Made by a program: the position numbers and the translations under genes
Assembly (NCBI GenBank): GCA_035689115.1
Contig: DASSMA010000060.1
Location: 1-56,919 of the forward strand
From: JAHFUS01 sp035689115
GTDB lineage: Bacteria; Actinomycetota; Acidimicrobiia; Acidimicrobiales; GCA-2861595
Direction of reading: 5' to 3'
DNA: 56,919 bases
Shown: in pieces, positions 47,140 to 56,919 of the stretch
Layout: each line of letters begins with the position of its first letter
Numbering within the stretch: the first letter of the stretch is position 1
Notes under the pieces: model-generated
Databases searched by the model: none
What the model was told of the DNA's origin: nothing
What the model saw: only the letters and a program-made list of their open reading frames with translations

Positions 47140-50100
47140 GGCCCGCCGTGCACGCCTTCAACCCCCTCCGCCGCCCGTGGCTGCTCGCCTTCGCCGGCGT
47201 CCTCCTGGCCATCGCCGTCTTCGGCCGCCCGACCTCCGACGTGAGCGGCGCCACCAAGGCGTCGATCCCGTTCCCGTCCCTCACCTACGACATCGAGGCG
47301 ACCTCGGGCACCCACACGGCGTCGATCCTCAACCTCGGCATCGGCTACCTGAGCACCCTCCAGGCGCCCATGCCCGTCGACGTCGACGGCGACCTGCTCC
47401 CCGACGTCACGGTGGCCGTCAACCTGGTGAGCACGCCCGGGCTCCACAACCCGCCGCAGGCGGGCGACATCATCATCCCGAACGTCACGATCAACCGGTT
47501 CCCGCTGGAGCTGGGCACCACCCTGCTCGGCCGGCCCAGCCCGCCGCTCAAGATCGACGTCGTCTTCAAGGTCTACGACCTCCAGGGCCAGACGCCCACC
47601 ATGACCACCCGGTTCGGGTACGACACCGGCAACGGCGGCCAGCCGGGCAGCGGCGGGTCGATCCCCGGGTACTTCCAGGCCACGCTCAAGGGCATCGAGA
47701 GCTTCTTCAACCCGATGACGGCCACCATCAGCACCAAGGGCGCCGTCATCACCCAGGACTCGACACCGCTCTGGTACCAGGGCCCGCTCAGCATCATCGG
47801 CGGCTTCCAGCAGGGGGCCTTCAACGCCGACCTGAACCTCAACTACTCGCCGTTCCCGGACACGGTGTCGGTCACCTACGGCCACGACACCACGGGCGAC
47901 CACATCGACTACTCGCACGGCAACGACGGCGAGGTGAACCTGCTCACCAAGGCCGTCGTCCAGGACAACAACAAGCGGATCGACGTCGCGGCGCGGATCG
48001 ACCGCCTGCCCAAGACCCTCGGGCTCGACCTCGGCAACGTGGCCGACGGCGGCGCCGTGCACTTCGACACCTCGGCCGACGGGCGCCTGCCCGACGTCGA
48101 CGTCCGCTACAAGGGGCCGCTCCTGGGCGACGTGTTCGACGCCCACCTGGCCATCGAGGACCTCCCGACCACGATGGATGCCACGTGGTCGCTGCCCTCC
48201 AACGGGCCGGTGACGGCCTCGTTCGACTCGTCGGGCCAGGGCATCGGCGCCGTCGAGGCCACCATCCAGAACAAGAACGGCGCGCCCACCGGCCTGCCGG
48301 CGTTCGTCTTCCCCGAGAAGCAGGTCGCCGCCGCCCAGCTCAACACCGCCACCGGGGGGACGCGCGTCGGGGCCCGGCTGGAGCGCATCCGCCACGCCGA
48401 CCTCACCGCCACCCGGGCCGGCAACGTCGACGCCAACATCAACATCGGCGACGGCGAGCTGCCCCTCCACCTGGCCGGCTTCGCCGACCTGCGGTCCACC
48501 GGCGGGCCGCTCGTCAACGCCAACAGCACCATCTCGCCCCTGCCGGGGAGCATCGGGCTGTCGTTGCGCCCGGCCGGCTCGAACCAGCAGACCGACCCGC
48601 TGAAGGTGATCTACACGGCCAGCGAGGCGGTCGACGTCGACGCCAGCGTCCTCGTCCAGCAGCCCACCGCTGCCTCGGGGCTGTGCGGCGCCACCGGCGT
48701 GATCTGCGGCGACCTGCGCCTGCGCCACATCCCCCAGCGCATCGAGACGCGCATCGGCACGTTCACCAACGCCGAGAACAAGCAGGAGACGCGCATCGAG
48801 ACCGACACCCAGGGCCCCGGGCACGTCGACGTGTTCGCCGACGCCAAGGTCGGGCCCAACGTGATCGACGCGCCGCTGTCGGCCGGCAAGCCCCTTGTCG
48901 CCCGCCTGGAGATGCAGGGCATCACCAAGAACGTTCGGGTCCGCACCATCGAGGGCCAGGACAACACCCTCCAGCGCACCGAGTTCCACGCCTGCCCGTT
49001 CGACTACGCGGCCGACGCCTGCCCGGCCGGCACCGCCACCGACCAGATCGGCTCGCTCCAGTTCGCGGTGGCCAACTTCCTGCCGACCAACCGGCCCACC
49101 GACCTGCCGCCGGCCTACGCAGCGACACCGAACTTCGCCACCATCACCGCCCGCGGCCGCGACAACGGCACGTCGGTGGACTTCGAGGCCACCGGTCGGG
49201 TGGCGAGCATCCGCGAGCTCACCTACGTCAACCAGGGCGCCTTCGGGTACCGCAGCGACATCGGCGGCGGCGGCGACCTGGCCACCCTCGTCGACGTCGA
49301 CAACATCGCCTTCGGCCCCGGCGGCGCCGGGCAGCCGCTGTTCGACGTCACCGGCAACGTGCTGATCCACCCGCTCCCGCAGCGGATGTCGTTCTGCCTG
49401 AACGCACCGGGCCAGGCCATCGTCTCGCCGGTCTCGTCGATCACCGCCCCCTGCCAGGACAAGAACCCCTTCTCCACCGACGCCAACCGGCCGGCCCTGG
49501 CCAAGTCCCCGCTGTCGGTGTCCTACGACGGCAAGGACGGCAGCGGCAACCCCCAGGAGTTCAACGTCGACGCGGACGGCGAGCTGCTGGCCCACAACGG
49601 CGCCGGCACCGACGACGACCGCCGCATCCGCGGCACGCTCGACATCGACCACGTGCCGGCCACCGTCCGGGCCCACGTGCTCGACTCGGCCGGCCAGCCG
49701 GCGGGCACGCCCTTCCGGGTGCTGGTCGAGGCGCCCACCCTCGGCCCCCAGCTCACCGTGTCCGCCAAGGCCTCGCTGCTGGACGGCGACCTCCAGTGCG
49801 AGGACCCGCGCGTCCCGAAGCGGATCGACTCGACCCGCACGCAGATGGCGGTGTGCGCCCAGGGCCGGGTCGAGAACGTCCCCAACCGCCTCACCCTCGA
49901 CTACGACCAGGCGGCGCCCACCGACAACTTCGTGCTCGACAGCACGGGGGAGAAGCGGCTCAACCTCACCGGGCTGCGCCTGTCGTCGGTCACCCGCAGC
50001 GAGACGCCCAACCAGCCGGCCCGGGCCTCCGTGCTGGTGGCCACCGGCCAGGTCCTCGGGCTCCCGTACCGGGTCGAGGGCACCCTCCACACGCCGGCGC

Positions 50101-53100
50101 CGGGCAAGCCCGACGACCCGGTGCTGATCGACCTGAAGGGCACCCCGTCGCTCGTCGACCAGATCGACGCCAACGTGCGCAACTTCATCGCCCCCGACCC
50201 GATCCCCTCGATGCCGGCCCAGCGCCAGGGCCTCGCCGACCCGAAGGCCCTGGTCGGCGGCAAGCCGGTGGGCGACTGGGCGTCGTTCATCCAGCGGGGC
50301 GACGCCTTCGAGGGCGACCTGCACGTCAGCTCCATCAACCGGGTGGGCTTCAAGAACCAGGTCGACGCCGACGGCAAGCGGCTCGACACCGCCGTGGTGA
50401 ACGTCGACTTCGGCAAGGACAAGGTCGTGCGCGGCTACGTCGACCTCGACAAGGACGGCACCGACCGCCTCATCGGCGACGTGACGCTCTCCGACATCCC
50501 CGCCGGCATCCAGGTGTGCGTGCGGCCCCCCACCACCCGTACCAACGCGCCGGCGGCGGGCACGGCCACGTTCTGCGACACCACGCCGTCGGCCCTGCCC
50601 GACCGCAAGACCGAGGGAGCCTTCGAGGCCCGCATGTCCTCCGACGTGGGCGCCAAGCTCGACGTGGACGCCTTCGTCCGCAGCGCCAAGGCCGGCGGCG
50701 TGGACCTCCTCGCCGGCCGCCTCACCATCGACAACATCCCCAACGTGGTGCGCGGCACCTTCGGCGGCGGGACGGCCGACATCGGCGGGTTCACCCTCGC
50801 CGGGCGGCCGGACGGCATCGACCGGATCGCCACCCACGTAGCCAGCTTCGACCTCCTCGACGACGGCTGGGGCTCGCCCAACTCGCCCGCCCGGCCCTAC
50901 GCGCCGCGCTTCGTGCAGCGCGCCCCGTTCCCGGTGCCCGACCCCGTGCACCAGAACGTGGGCGTGCGGGCCGACGACACCGACTTCGAGCTGCGGGCCC
51001 GGATCGGCGAGGCCAACGACGGCGGCGCCGCCTCCGACCTCCACCGGGTGAGCCTGTCCACCAAGCCGTGCGCCCGGCCGTCGGTCGGTCCCGACTACGG
51101 CAACGGGCCGGCCGACTACGGGCCCCGCCCCGACTTCCCGCTGCTGCGCACCGACGACGGCACCACCCACACGTGCATCCGGGCCGACTTCAAGCCCGAC
51201 GGCGTCGGCGACGATCCGCTCGACCTGTCGGTCGTGGTGAACAAGGGCGGGCAGACGCTCGCCGTCCACGACGCCGGCATCACCGACATCCCCGCCTTCT
51301 TCCAGCTGAACCTGGCCGACGCCGACCCGCTCCAGACCCCGGCCGCCGACGACCCGCACCCGCACCGCCTGCGGCCGACCTGCGTCGGCACCGGCTTCAC
51401 CCAGCCGGCCAACTGCGTGTCGCCGTTCGTGCGCATGGACACGCCGGGCAACTCCAAGGTGTTCGGCGTGGTGGAGGTGGGCCGCTCGCCCGACATAGCG
51501 GCGATCAACGCCGTCATCCCCCGCGACACCCTGCCCGCCTACGTGGCGCCGTTCAGCGCCGCCGGCACCGACCAGTGGGGCGGCGTCGACGGCGTGCGGG
51601 CCCGGGTGGGCCAGTACGCCGACCGCTCCGTGATCGCCGGCGCCTTCCGGCTGCTGATCCCCGCCTCGCTCACCGTCGACCAGGTCGGCAGCTGGGGCGA
51701 GTCGCACAACGACGCCAACAACTTCTGGGACGCCAGCGACCTCCACTTCCGCTACGCGGCGCGCCAGCCCAACGGCGACTCCATCAACAACCTCGGGGAG
51801 ATGAGCGCCCTCATCCACTCCTTCGTCGACGGCGGCCAGATCCTCATCGCCGACGACGACCCGACCCACGGGATCCAGATCCCGGGCGAGCTCGGGCTCG
51901 ACGTGTACATGCGCGATTTCTCGGGGAAGGGCCGCACTTTCATCCAGATCGACGGCCGCACCAGCGCCCAGGACCTCGACGCCGGCGCCCGCATCTTCGG
52001 CGGGGCCAGCGAGGACTCGATCACGCGCATCGACGCCCAGATCCGCAACGTCCCCGCCCTGCCCAGCCTGGCCTACGACCCGCCGGGCAGCGCCCTGCCC
52101 AACGACGACCCCACCTTCCGGATCCGGGCCGAGATCATGGGCGACCCGAAGTCGCCGCCCAACCCCGACGGCAACAGCGACACCGGGGGCGACCCGCCCA
52201 AGGAGGACGAGTGCTCGCCGCTGCTGTGCGTCCAGACCCAGGTCCGCATGGACAGGGTGAACGCCCAATTCGACTTCCGGCCCGGGGGCCAGCAGCCCGG
52301 TGACCCGCCGCCCGCCCGCCTGATCGAGGCCGCCATCCGCACCGCCGGCGCCGAGAACGGCGTGGAGATGCGGGGCTACGACAGCATCGACGCCGGCAAC
52401 CCCAACGACTCCATCCCCGACAACCCGGCCGCCTTCCTGGCCGGCGCCCAGCTCAGCATCGACCCGATCAACATCTTCGTCCACGCCGGCATCCCGCTCC
52501 TGGGCAGCCTCGACTTCATCATGCAGTCCAACCTGAAGGCGGCCGCGTCCCTGGGCGGCGACTTCCAGGGGTTCAGCTCGCCGGTGCCCGGCGACCCGAC
52601 CCAGGACGTGTGGAACAACGCCGTGTTCGGGGCCGCCCCCAAGCTGGTCGGCCGGGGCACCAGCTCGTTCCAACTGCGCCAGAACCTCGTCAAGATCGAC
52701 CTCAAGAACGGCGGGCCGGGACCGTCGCGCCTGGGGCCGGTCGACCTCCACGTCAACGTGATGCACGGCGAGGCGTGGGCCCTGTTCGTGAAGCTCATCG
52801 GCATCGACTTCGTGCCGCCGGACAGCGACCTGCGGATCCCGTTCCTCGACTGCGACGCCCTGGGCCTGTTCCCGGCGGGGGCCAACTCCCTCCAGGTGCA
52901 GACCAGCCGCAGCGCGGTGGCCTGGCCGTTCTTCCCGGCGCCGGTGGGCAACCTCCACTACAGCGGCCTGCTGGCGCCGGTGCTCGACCTGGTCGGCTCC
53001 TTCGCCGGGCCGTTCTTCTGCCTCGTGAGCACCGACGACCTCGAGCTGATGGAGGCCAACGGGGCCAAGGTCCACCCGGCCGACCCGCTCGGGATCGCGC

Positions 53101-56100
53101 GCACCTTCAGCGAGGTGCCGGGCGCGGTGGCGAACGCCGAGGATCCCGCGCCGATCTCGCCCCCGACGCCCGACGACGGCAAGCTCGTCGACTGGACGGC
53201 GCCGGCCGGCACGCTGTCGATGTGCGGCACCTTCAGCGTCAACTCGGCCACGATCCCCGTGGGCTCCACCGTCAAGGTCGGGACCGTGGGCAACGACACC
53301 CTCGACATACGCGGCATGCCCGACGTGGCCAAGGACGACTTCCCGCTGGCCTGTCCGAGCGGGGCCGAGAAGGGCAAGCTCGAGATCATCGCCGCCGGCG
53401 ACGTCACCGTGAACGGCACCATCGACGGCAACGCCATCCAGACGTCCGATCCGGGTGGCACCGCGCCGGTCGCCAACGGCGGCGGCGGCCACGGCCGCAC
53501 CTGCTTCCTCTTCTGCTTCCAGGGTGACGGCGGCACCGGCAGCGCCGGCGCCTCCTCGCCGGGCGGTACGCGCTACGGCGACAGCACCAACGCCTTCACC
53601 ACCGAGGCCGGCCAGCCCGGCGGCGCCGGCGACGGCACCCGGGGCCTGGGCGGCGCCACGGTGAAGGTCGTGGCCGACACCCTGCGCCTGAACGGCGGCA
53701 AGATCGTGGTCAACGGCGGGAACGGCCAGAACATCGGCAGCACGTCTGACTGCTTCGTCGCCGCCACCGACTCCGATCCGGGCCACCCCAACACCGGCAA
53801 GTCCGGCGGGGGCGCCGGCGCCGGCGGTGGCCTGGTCATCGCGGTGGCCAGCTACGAGAACGCCGGTGGCACGGTGAGCGCCAACGGCGGCAAGGGCGGC
53901 GACGGCAGCCGGGGTGGCGGCGGCGGCGGTGCCGGCGGCAACGTCAAGGTCACCACCGCCCTCACCAGCGGCGCCCTCCCGACCTCCACCGGAGGCAGCG
54001 GCGGCGCCGACAAGTGCGGCACCACCGCCGACGACCCCGGCGTGGCCGGCGGCAAGGGCGACGACGTCACCGTCCAGCTCGACCAGGCGCCCCGGAGCAA
54101 GGTCGACATCTCCGGGGCCGGCCTGAGCTTCTGGAACTCCACCCAGGGCTCGAAGTCCCTCACGCTGCCGTACCAGGCGGCGGCCCAGCCCTCGTCGTCC
54201 AACGACTACTCGGTGGAGCTGTGCCACACCCGCCGGCAGCTGGCCTTCGACGACAGCACCAACCCCCAGCAGCTCGACCTGGGCCAGCAACTCCTCCCCG
54301 GCACGCTGTCGGCGCCCGTGCTCTACGACAACAACGGGGGCGTGGTGGTCGTCAACCCGTTCACCCTGAGCGCCAACCCCGGGCCCCGCTGCGGCACGAT
54401 GGACGTCACCTCCACGGTGAAGGTCGGCGTGCCCGACGTGCTCGGCAGCCAGTTCATCACCAACGCCTCGCGCAACAACGCGACGTTCGTCCTCGACAGC
54501 CTGGCCGACGGCTACCACGGGTTCTGGACCGTCGTGTGGAAGTCCACCGTCGACGGCAACGACTGCCTCAACCCGCTCGACATGAAGTCGGGCGGGGGCA
54601 CGCCGACCTTCCAGGCCGAGGGCGCCCAGTTCGACCAGAGCACCTGCACGCCGGAGGCGCAGCCGGCGACGCCCGACGCCGTGCTCGGCGTCGACAACCA
54701 GGACCCGAACATCTACGGCGTCACGATCAACGGCACGGCCGTCACCGACCCCTCCACGGGCGCGCCCATCGACGGCGACACGACGACCCCCGGGTTCCAG
54801 CCGGTGGTCGTGAACACCTCCAGCCCCGACCTCCAGGTCACGTGGACCGACAACGACAACTTCGTGTCCACGCCCGACGCCAACTCGGGCGTCAACGTGC
54901 GGCGGTGCTCGCCGGACGCCTCGACCGAGGACCCGAGCTTCGACTGCACGCCCGGCCAGAAGGTCACCGTGTCGAGCGGCGACGGGCTGAAGACCGTGCG
55001 GGTACGCGTCTTCGACGCCGCCGGCAACACCGACGCCGTCGACGCCCAGGTGCGCCTCGACACCACCAGGCCGATCTCGTCGGGCGCAGCGGTGCCCGGC
55101 ACGGCGGTCGCCCTCCAGAACGGGTGGACGAAGACGTCGCCGCAGTTCGACCTCAGCGGCTTCAACGACTTCGGCGGCAGCGGCCCGGCCGACCCGCCCT
55201 ACGAGTACCAGTTCGACGACGCCCTGGTGCACCCGTGCCCGGTGGACATCCTGCCGGCCACGTGCCGCATCGGGAACGACGCCGGCGAGGACCTGCCCGG
55301 GATCGGCCGCCACACGCTGCGGTGGGCGGCGGTCGACAAGGTCGGCAACAAGTACGCCGGCAACGCCCGCCCGTCGATCGCCGTGAAGATCGACGGGGCC
55401 GAGCCCATCTCCGCCCTGAACAGCGTGCCGGCGTCGCCCAACGGGGCCAACGGCTGGTACTCGGGGCCCACGTGGGTCACCTTCGGGGCCTTCGACCAGC
55501 CCGGCGCGTCGGGCTTCACCAAGGCGTCCGACGACGCCGTCCAGATCGGCGGGATCCGGTACACGATCACCAAGGACGGCGTCACCTCGCCGCCCACCGT
55601 CTTCGACATCGCCAACCCGGTGGCCGTCCGGCTCCAGCCGGGGACGTCGAAGGTGTGCTGGCAGGTCACCGACCAGGCGGGGAACACCGACGTCGCCGAC
55701 CTCGTCACGCAGTGCCGCACCTTCCTGGTGGACGAGGCCGACCCCGTCACGACCCTGCCCACCAACCCGAACACGCCTGACGGCGCCGCCGGGTGGTGGG
55801 TCACCAATCCGCTCGTCAACCCCACCGTCAACGACGGCGGCCTCGCCGGCTCGGGCGTGGGCAACGACACGGCCGGCGTCTGCGGCCAGAACCCGACCGT
55901 CGCCAACCCGGCACCCAGCGGCACCTGCGTGTCGGTGGACGGTTCGCCCTTCGTCCCGGTGGTCCAGGCCAAGTACGTCCTGTCCCTCGGCGAGGGCCAG
56001 CACGAGGTGCGGTCCTTCGCCACCGACGTGGCCGGCCGGCGCTCGGCCATCGCCACCCGCCTCTACAACGTCGACCTGTCCAACCCGGTGGCGGCAGCGC

Positions 56101-56780
56101 GGACCATCATGCCGAGGGCGTCCACCGGCAAGTGGTGGCGCAGCGTGCCGACTGTGGTGCTGCGGGCCGCCGACGGCGACCGCCACAACGCCGGCGTCGC
56201 CCGGGTCAGGTACCAGTTCAGCGGTACCACCGCGGTGGCCCCGTGCACGGCCGCCCCGTGCGTGTACAACGCGCCGTTCGACGTGCCCCAGGGCGTCGAG
56301 CGGGTCACCTACTGGGCGGAGGACAACGCCGGCCGGTCCCAGGCGCCGCAGGTGCTGAAGGTGGCCGTCGACACCACGCCGCCCGTGCCCAAGGCGACGT
56401 CGCCCAACCCGGCGATCTGGCTGCGCAGCAAGCTGGGTCTGCCCCTCACCTCCCCGACGGTTGACCTCAACTGGACCCTCCAGGAGAACCTGTCCGGCAT
56501 CACGTCGCCGGACAACAACCCGCCGGACAAGGTCAACGTCAAGGTCGTCGTCTACGACGTGCAGGGCTACCCCGTGCGCACGCTCAACGCCGGCGACTAC
56601 ACGGTGGCGCCGGGCCAGACGCTGTCGGGCAAGGCGGTGTGGGACGGCAAGGGGGCCAACCTCACCTCGCTGCTGCCGCTCGGCACCTACTACTACCGGG
56701 TGGTGGCCACCGACGCCGCCGGCAACGTGGCCATGAGCGGCGAGTCGAGCCCGCTGACCATCAAACTCTCGCTGCTTTAG
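47136..56780 (+). CDS. giant (3,214-residue) multi-domain surface protein
   Basis: One uninterrupted frame. Residues 14-30 (PWLLAFAGVLLAIAVFG) are a signal or anchor helix. Residues about 60-1,400 contain at least nine copies of a short motif, two hydrophobic positions then I/V/L-P: RIDRLPKTLGL 287, AIEDLPTTMDA 338, LRHIPQRIETR 528, LIHPLPQRMSF 743, IDHVPATVRAH 836, VENVPNRLTLD 912, LSDIPAGIQVC 1117, IDNIPNVVRGT 1198 and ITDIPAFFQLN 1383 (rough positions). Residues about 2,109-2,309 are Gly-rich (GGGGHGR, then GGGGGGAGG). Bacterial Ig-like repeats follow. The end (VVVYDVQGYPVRTLNAG, then GTYYYRVVATDAAGNV) is a FlgD-type Ig domain. GTG at 47136 overlaps the upstream stop. No catalytic domain is visible. 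Confidence 0.85.
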   Translation: MRPAVHAFNPLRRPWLLAFAGVLLAIAVFGRPTSDVSGATKASIPFPSLTYDIEATSGTHTASILNLGIGYLSTLQAPMPVDVDGDLLPDVTVAVNLVSTPGLHNPPQAGDIIIPNVTINRFPLELGTTLLGRPSPPLKIDVVFKVYDLQGQTPTMTTRFGYDTGNGGQPGSGGSIPGYFQATLKGIESFFNPMTATISTKGAVITQDSTPLWYQGPLSIIGGFQQGAFNADLNLNYSPFPDTVSVTYGHDTTGDHIDYSHGNDGEVNLLTKAVVQDNNKRIDVAARIDRLPKTLGLDLGNVADGGAVHFDTSADGRLPDVDVRYKGPLLGDVFDAHLAIEDLPTTMDATWSLPSNGPVTASFDSSGQGIGAVEATIQNKNGAPTGLPAFVFPEKQVAAAQLNTATGGTRVGARLERIRHADLTATRAGNVDANINIGDGELPLHLAGFADLRSTGGPLVNANSTISPLPGSIGLSLRPAGSNQQTDPLKVIYTASEAVDVDASVLVQQPTAASGLCGATGVICGDLRLRHIPQRIETRIGTFTNAENKQETRIETDTQGPGHVDVFADAKVGPNVIDAPLSAGKPLVARLEMQGITKNVRVRTIEGQDNTLQRTEFHACPFDYAADACPAGTATDQIGSLQFAVANFLPTNRPTDLPPAYAATPNFATITARGRDNGTSVDFEATGRVASIRELTYVNQGAFGYRSDIGGGGDLATLVDVDNIAFGPGGAGQPLFDVTGNVLIHPLPQRMSFCLNAPGQAIVSPVSSITAPCQDKNPFSTDANRPALAKSPLSVSYDGKDGSGNPQEFNVDADGELLAHNGAGTDDDRRIRGTLDIDHVPATVRAHVLDSAGQPAGTPFRVLVEAPTLGPQLTVSAKASLLDGDLQCEDPRVPKRIDSTRTQMAVCAQGRVENVPNRLTLDYDQAAPTDNFVLDSTGEKRLNLTGLRLSSVTRSETPNQPARASVLVATGQVLGLPYRVEGTLHTPAPGKPDDPVLIDLKGTPSLVDQIDANVRNFIAPDPIPSMPAQRQGLADPKALVGGKPVGDWASFIQRGDAFEGDLHVSSINRVGFKNQVDADGKRLDTAVVNVDFGKDKVVRGYVDLDKDGTDRLIGDVTLSDIPAGIQVCVRPPTTRTNAPAAGTATFCDTTPSALPDRKTEGAFEARMSSDVGAKLDVDAFVRSAKAGGVDLLAGRLTIDNIPNVVRGTFGGGTADIGGFTLAGRPDGIDRIATHVASFDLLDDGWGSPNSPARPYAPRFVQRAPFPVPDPVHQNVGVRADDTDFELRARIGEANDGGAASDLHRVSLSTKPCARPSVGPDYGNGPADYGPRPDFPLLRTDDGTTHTCIRADFKPDGVGDDPLDLSVVVNKGGQTLAVHDAGITDIPAFFQLNLADADPLQTPAADDPHPHRLRPTCVGTGFTQPANCVSPFVRMDTPGNSKVFGVVEVGRSPDIAAINAVIPRDTLPAYVAPFSAAGTDQWGGVDGVRARVGQYADRSVIAGAFRLLIPASLTVDQVGSWGESHNDANNFWDASDLHFRYAARQPNGDSINNLGEMSALIHSFVDGGQILIADDDPTHGIQIPGELGLDVYMRDFSGKGRTFIQIDGRTSAQDLDAGARIFGGASEDSITRIDAQIRNVPALPSLAYDPPGSALPNDDPTFRIRAEIMGDPKSPPNPDGNSDTGGDPPKEDECSPLLCVQTQVRMDRVNAQFDFRPGGQQPGDPPPARLIEAAIRTAGAENGVEMRGYDSIDAGNPNDSIPDNPAAFLAGAQLSIDPINIFVHAGIPLLGSLDFIMQSNLKAAASLGGDFQGFSSPVPGDPTQDVWNNAVFGAAPKLVGRGTSSFQLRQNLVKIDLKNGGPGPSRLGPVDLHVNVMHGEAWALFVKLIGIDFVPPDSDLRIPFLDCDALGLFPAGANSLQVQTSRSAVAWPFFPAPVGNLHYSGLLAPVLDLVGSFAGPFFCLVSTDDLELMEANGAKVHPADPLGIARTFSEVPGAVANAEDPAPISPPTPDDGKLVDWTAPAGTLSMCGTFSVNSATIPVGSTVKVGTVGNDTLDIRGMPDVAKDDFPLACPSGAEKGKLEIIAAGDVTVNGTIDGNAIQTSDPGGTAPVANGGGGHGRTCFLFCFQGDGGTGSAGASSPGGTRYGDSTNAFTTEAGQPGGAGDGTRGLGGATVKVVADTLRLNGGKIVVNGGNGQNIGSTSDCFVAATDSDPGHPNTGKSGGGAGAGGGLVIAVASYENAGGTVSANGGKGGDGSRGGGGGGAGGNVKVTTALTSGALPTSTGGSGGADKCGTTADDPGVAGGKGDDVTVQLDQAPRSKVDISGAGLSFWNSTQGSKSLTLPYQAAAQPSSSNDYSVELCHTRRQLAFDDSTNPQQLDLGQQLLPGTLSAPVLYDNNGGVVVVNPFTLSANPGPRCGTMDVTSTVKVGVPDVLGSQFITNASRNNATFVLDSLADGYHGFWTVVWKSTVDGNDCLNPLDMKSGGGTPTFQAEGAQFDQSTCTPEAQPATPDAVLGVDNQDPNIYGVTINGTAVTDPSTGAPIDGDTTTPGFQPVVVNTSSPDLQVTWTDNDNFVSTPDANSGVNVRRCSPDASTEDPSFDCTPGQKVTVSSGDGLKTVRVRVFDAAGNTDAVDAQVRLDTTRPISSGAAVPGTAVALQNGWTKTSPQFDLSGFNDFGGSGPADPPYEYQFDDALVHPCPVDILPATCRIGNDAGEDLPGIGRHTLRWAAVDKVGNKYAGNARPSIAVKIDGAEPISALNSVPASPNGANGWYSGPTWVTFGAFDQPGASGFTKASDDAVQIGGIRYTITKDGVTSPPTVFDIANPVAVRLQPGTSKVCWQVTDQAGNTDVADLVTQCRTFLVDEADPVTTLPTNPNTPDGAAGWWVTNPLVNPTVNDGGLAGSGVGNDTAGVCGQNPTVANPAPSGTCVSVDGSPFVPVVQAKYVLSLGEGQHEVRSFATDVAGRRSAIATRLYNVDLSNPVAAARTIMPRASTGKWWRSVPTVVLRAADGDRHNAGVARVRYQFSGTTAVAPCTAAPCVYNAPFDVPQGVERVTYWAEDNAGRSQAPQVLKVAVDTTPPVPKATSPNPAIWLRSKLGLPLTSPTVDLNWTLQENLSGITSPDNNPPDKVNVKVVVYDVQGYPVRTLNAGDYTVAPGQTLSGKAVWDGKGANLTSLLPLGTYYYRVVATDAAGNVAMSGESSPLTIKLSLL

Positions 56781-56781
56781 C

Positions 56782-56804
56782 CCGAATCCACCGATGGGAT
56801 TCGG
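56782..56804 (+). terminator. hairpin directly after the giant surface-protein gene
   Basis: CCGAATCC at 56782-56789 pairs with GGATTCGG at 56797-56804 around a 7-base loop, starting one base after the stop. No T run follows. A second hairpin, CAGGGCTG at 56854-56861 with CAGCCCTG at 56870-56877, lies further on. The rest of 56805-56919 holds no gene I can support. Confidence 0.6.
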
Positions 56805-56919
56805 CCGACCGCCGTCTTGGGCCGCTGGCGATCGAGGGTGAGTGAGGAGACCGCAGGGCTGGTCGAGCACAGCCCTGGGCCGCTGAGCGGGCGTGGAGAA
56901 CTGGGCTTGTCGTGGTTCC

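Noticed and set aside
46764..56870. A 3,368-codon open frame on the minus strand opposite the giant surface-protein gene
   Set aside because: It is the antisense shadow of a real gene in DNA with few A/T-rich stops. It has low-complexity Val/Gly/Arg/His composition and no domain.

Overview
The window is very GC-rich, uses GTG starts freely, and packs its genes into runs joined by ATGA or GTGA overlaps. A WhiB regulator, twin-arginine and lipobox signals, and tandem ferritin-like proteins point to an actinomycete-type bacterium (Actinomycetota). The mix of an HD-GYP/LuxR regulator, choice-of-anchor surface proteins and a LigC-type ligase makes me lean to Acidimicrobiia, but that is inference. 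No rRNA or tRNA gene was recognised. The one RNA gene is rnpB (RNase P RNA), on the minus strand at about 4977-5317.

Layout. 1-4.9 kb: the end of an integrative element with a TraA/TrwC-like relaxase-helicase, an excisionase, a small conserved protein and a tyrosine integrase. Relaxase and integrase are frameshifted. The integrase ends 86 nt from the 3' end of rnpB. 5.3-6.7 kb: an FMN-binding (NimA-like) gene cut by an in-frame TAG, then a FrnE/DsbA-family oxidoreductase. 6.7-12.6 kb: a tightly coupled nurA-herA-mre11-rad50 operon, an archaeal-style DNA-end-resection set. 12.7-20.5 kb (minus): cation exchanger, glpD, an alkylglycerone-phosphate-synthase-like flavoprotein, a small membrane protein, glpK, then two coupled genes that may be a toxin/immunity pair. 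20.5-22.5 kb: rubrerythrin, whiB, trpD. 22.5-25.1 kb (minus): thermonuclease, ChbG-like deacetylase and two exported ferritin-like proteins. 25.2-33.1 kb: small conserved genes, an HD-GYP/LuxR regulator, PAP2 phosphatase, RecB-type Fe-S nuclease, class III cyclase, DUF72 protein and a phytoene-desaturase-like oxidoreductase. 33.1-38.6 kb: malQ, ATP-dependent DNA ligase, and a coupled MJ0619/Tes-like radical SAM protein and methyltransferase. 38.7-42.7 kb: a PKD/choice-of-anchor surface protein, a cupredoxin lipoprotein, a CopZ-like chaperone and a secreted HELGH peptidase. 42.8-45.8 kb: a self-contained molybdate module (HTH-Mop regulator with palindromic operator, modABC). 45.9-56.8 kb: a secreted 411-aa protein coupled to a 3,214-aa surface protein.

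How the genes may work together. The end-resection operon should process DNA double-strand ends. GlpK and GlpD would produce dihydroxyacetone phosphate, the substrate family of the adjacent AGPS-like enzyme. A Tes-like radical SAM enzyme, the family that couples lipid chains tail to tail, lies 20 kb away. Together they raise the possibility of ether or membrane-spanning lipids. The mod genes form a complete importer with its own regulator. Several genes in the first 25 kb are broken by single-base changes or lack a stop, whereas the right half, including a 9.6-kb ORF, is intact.
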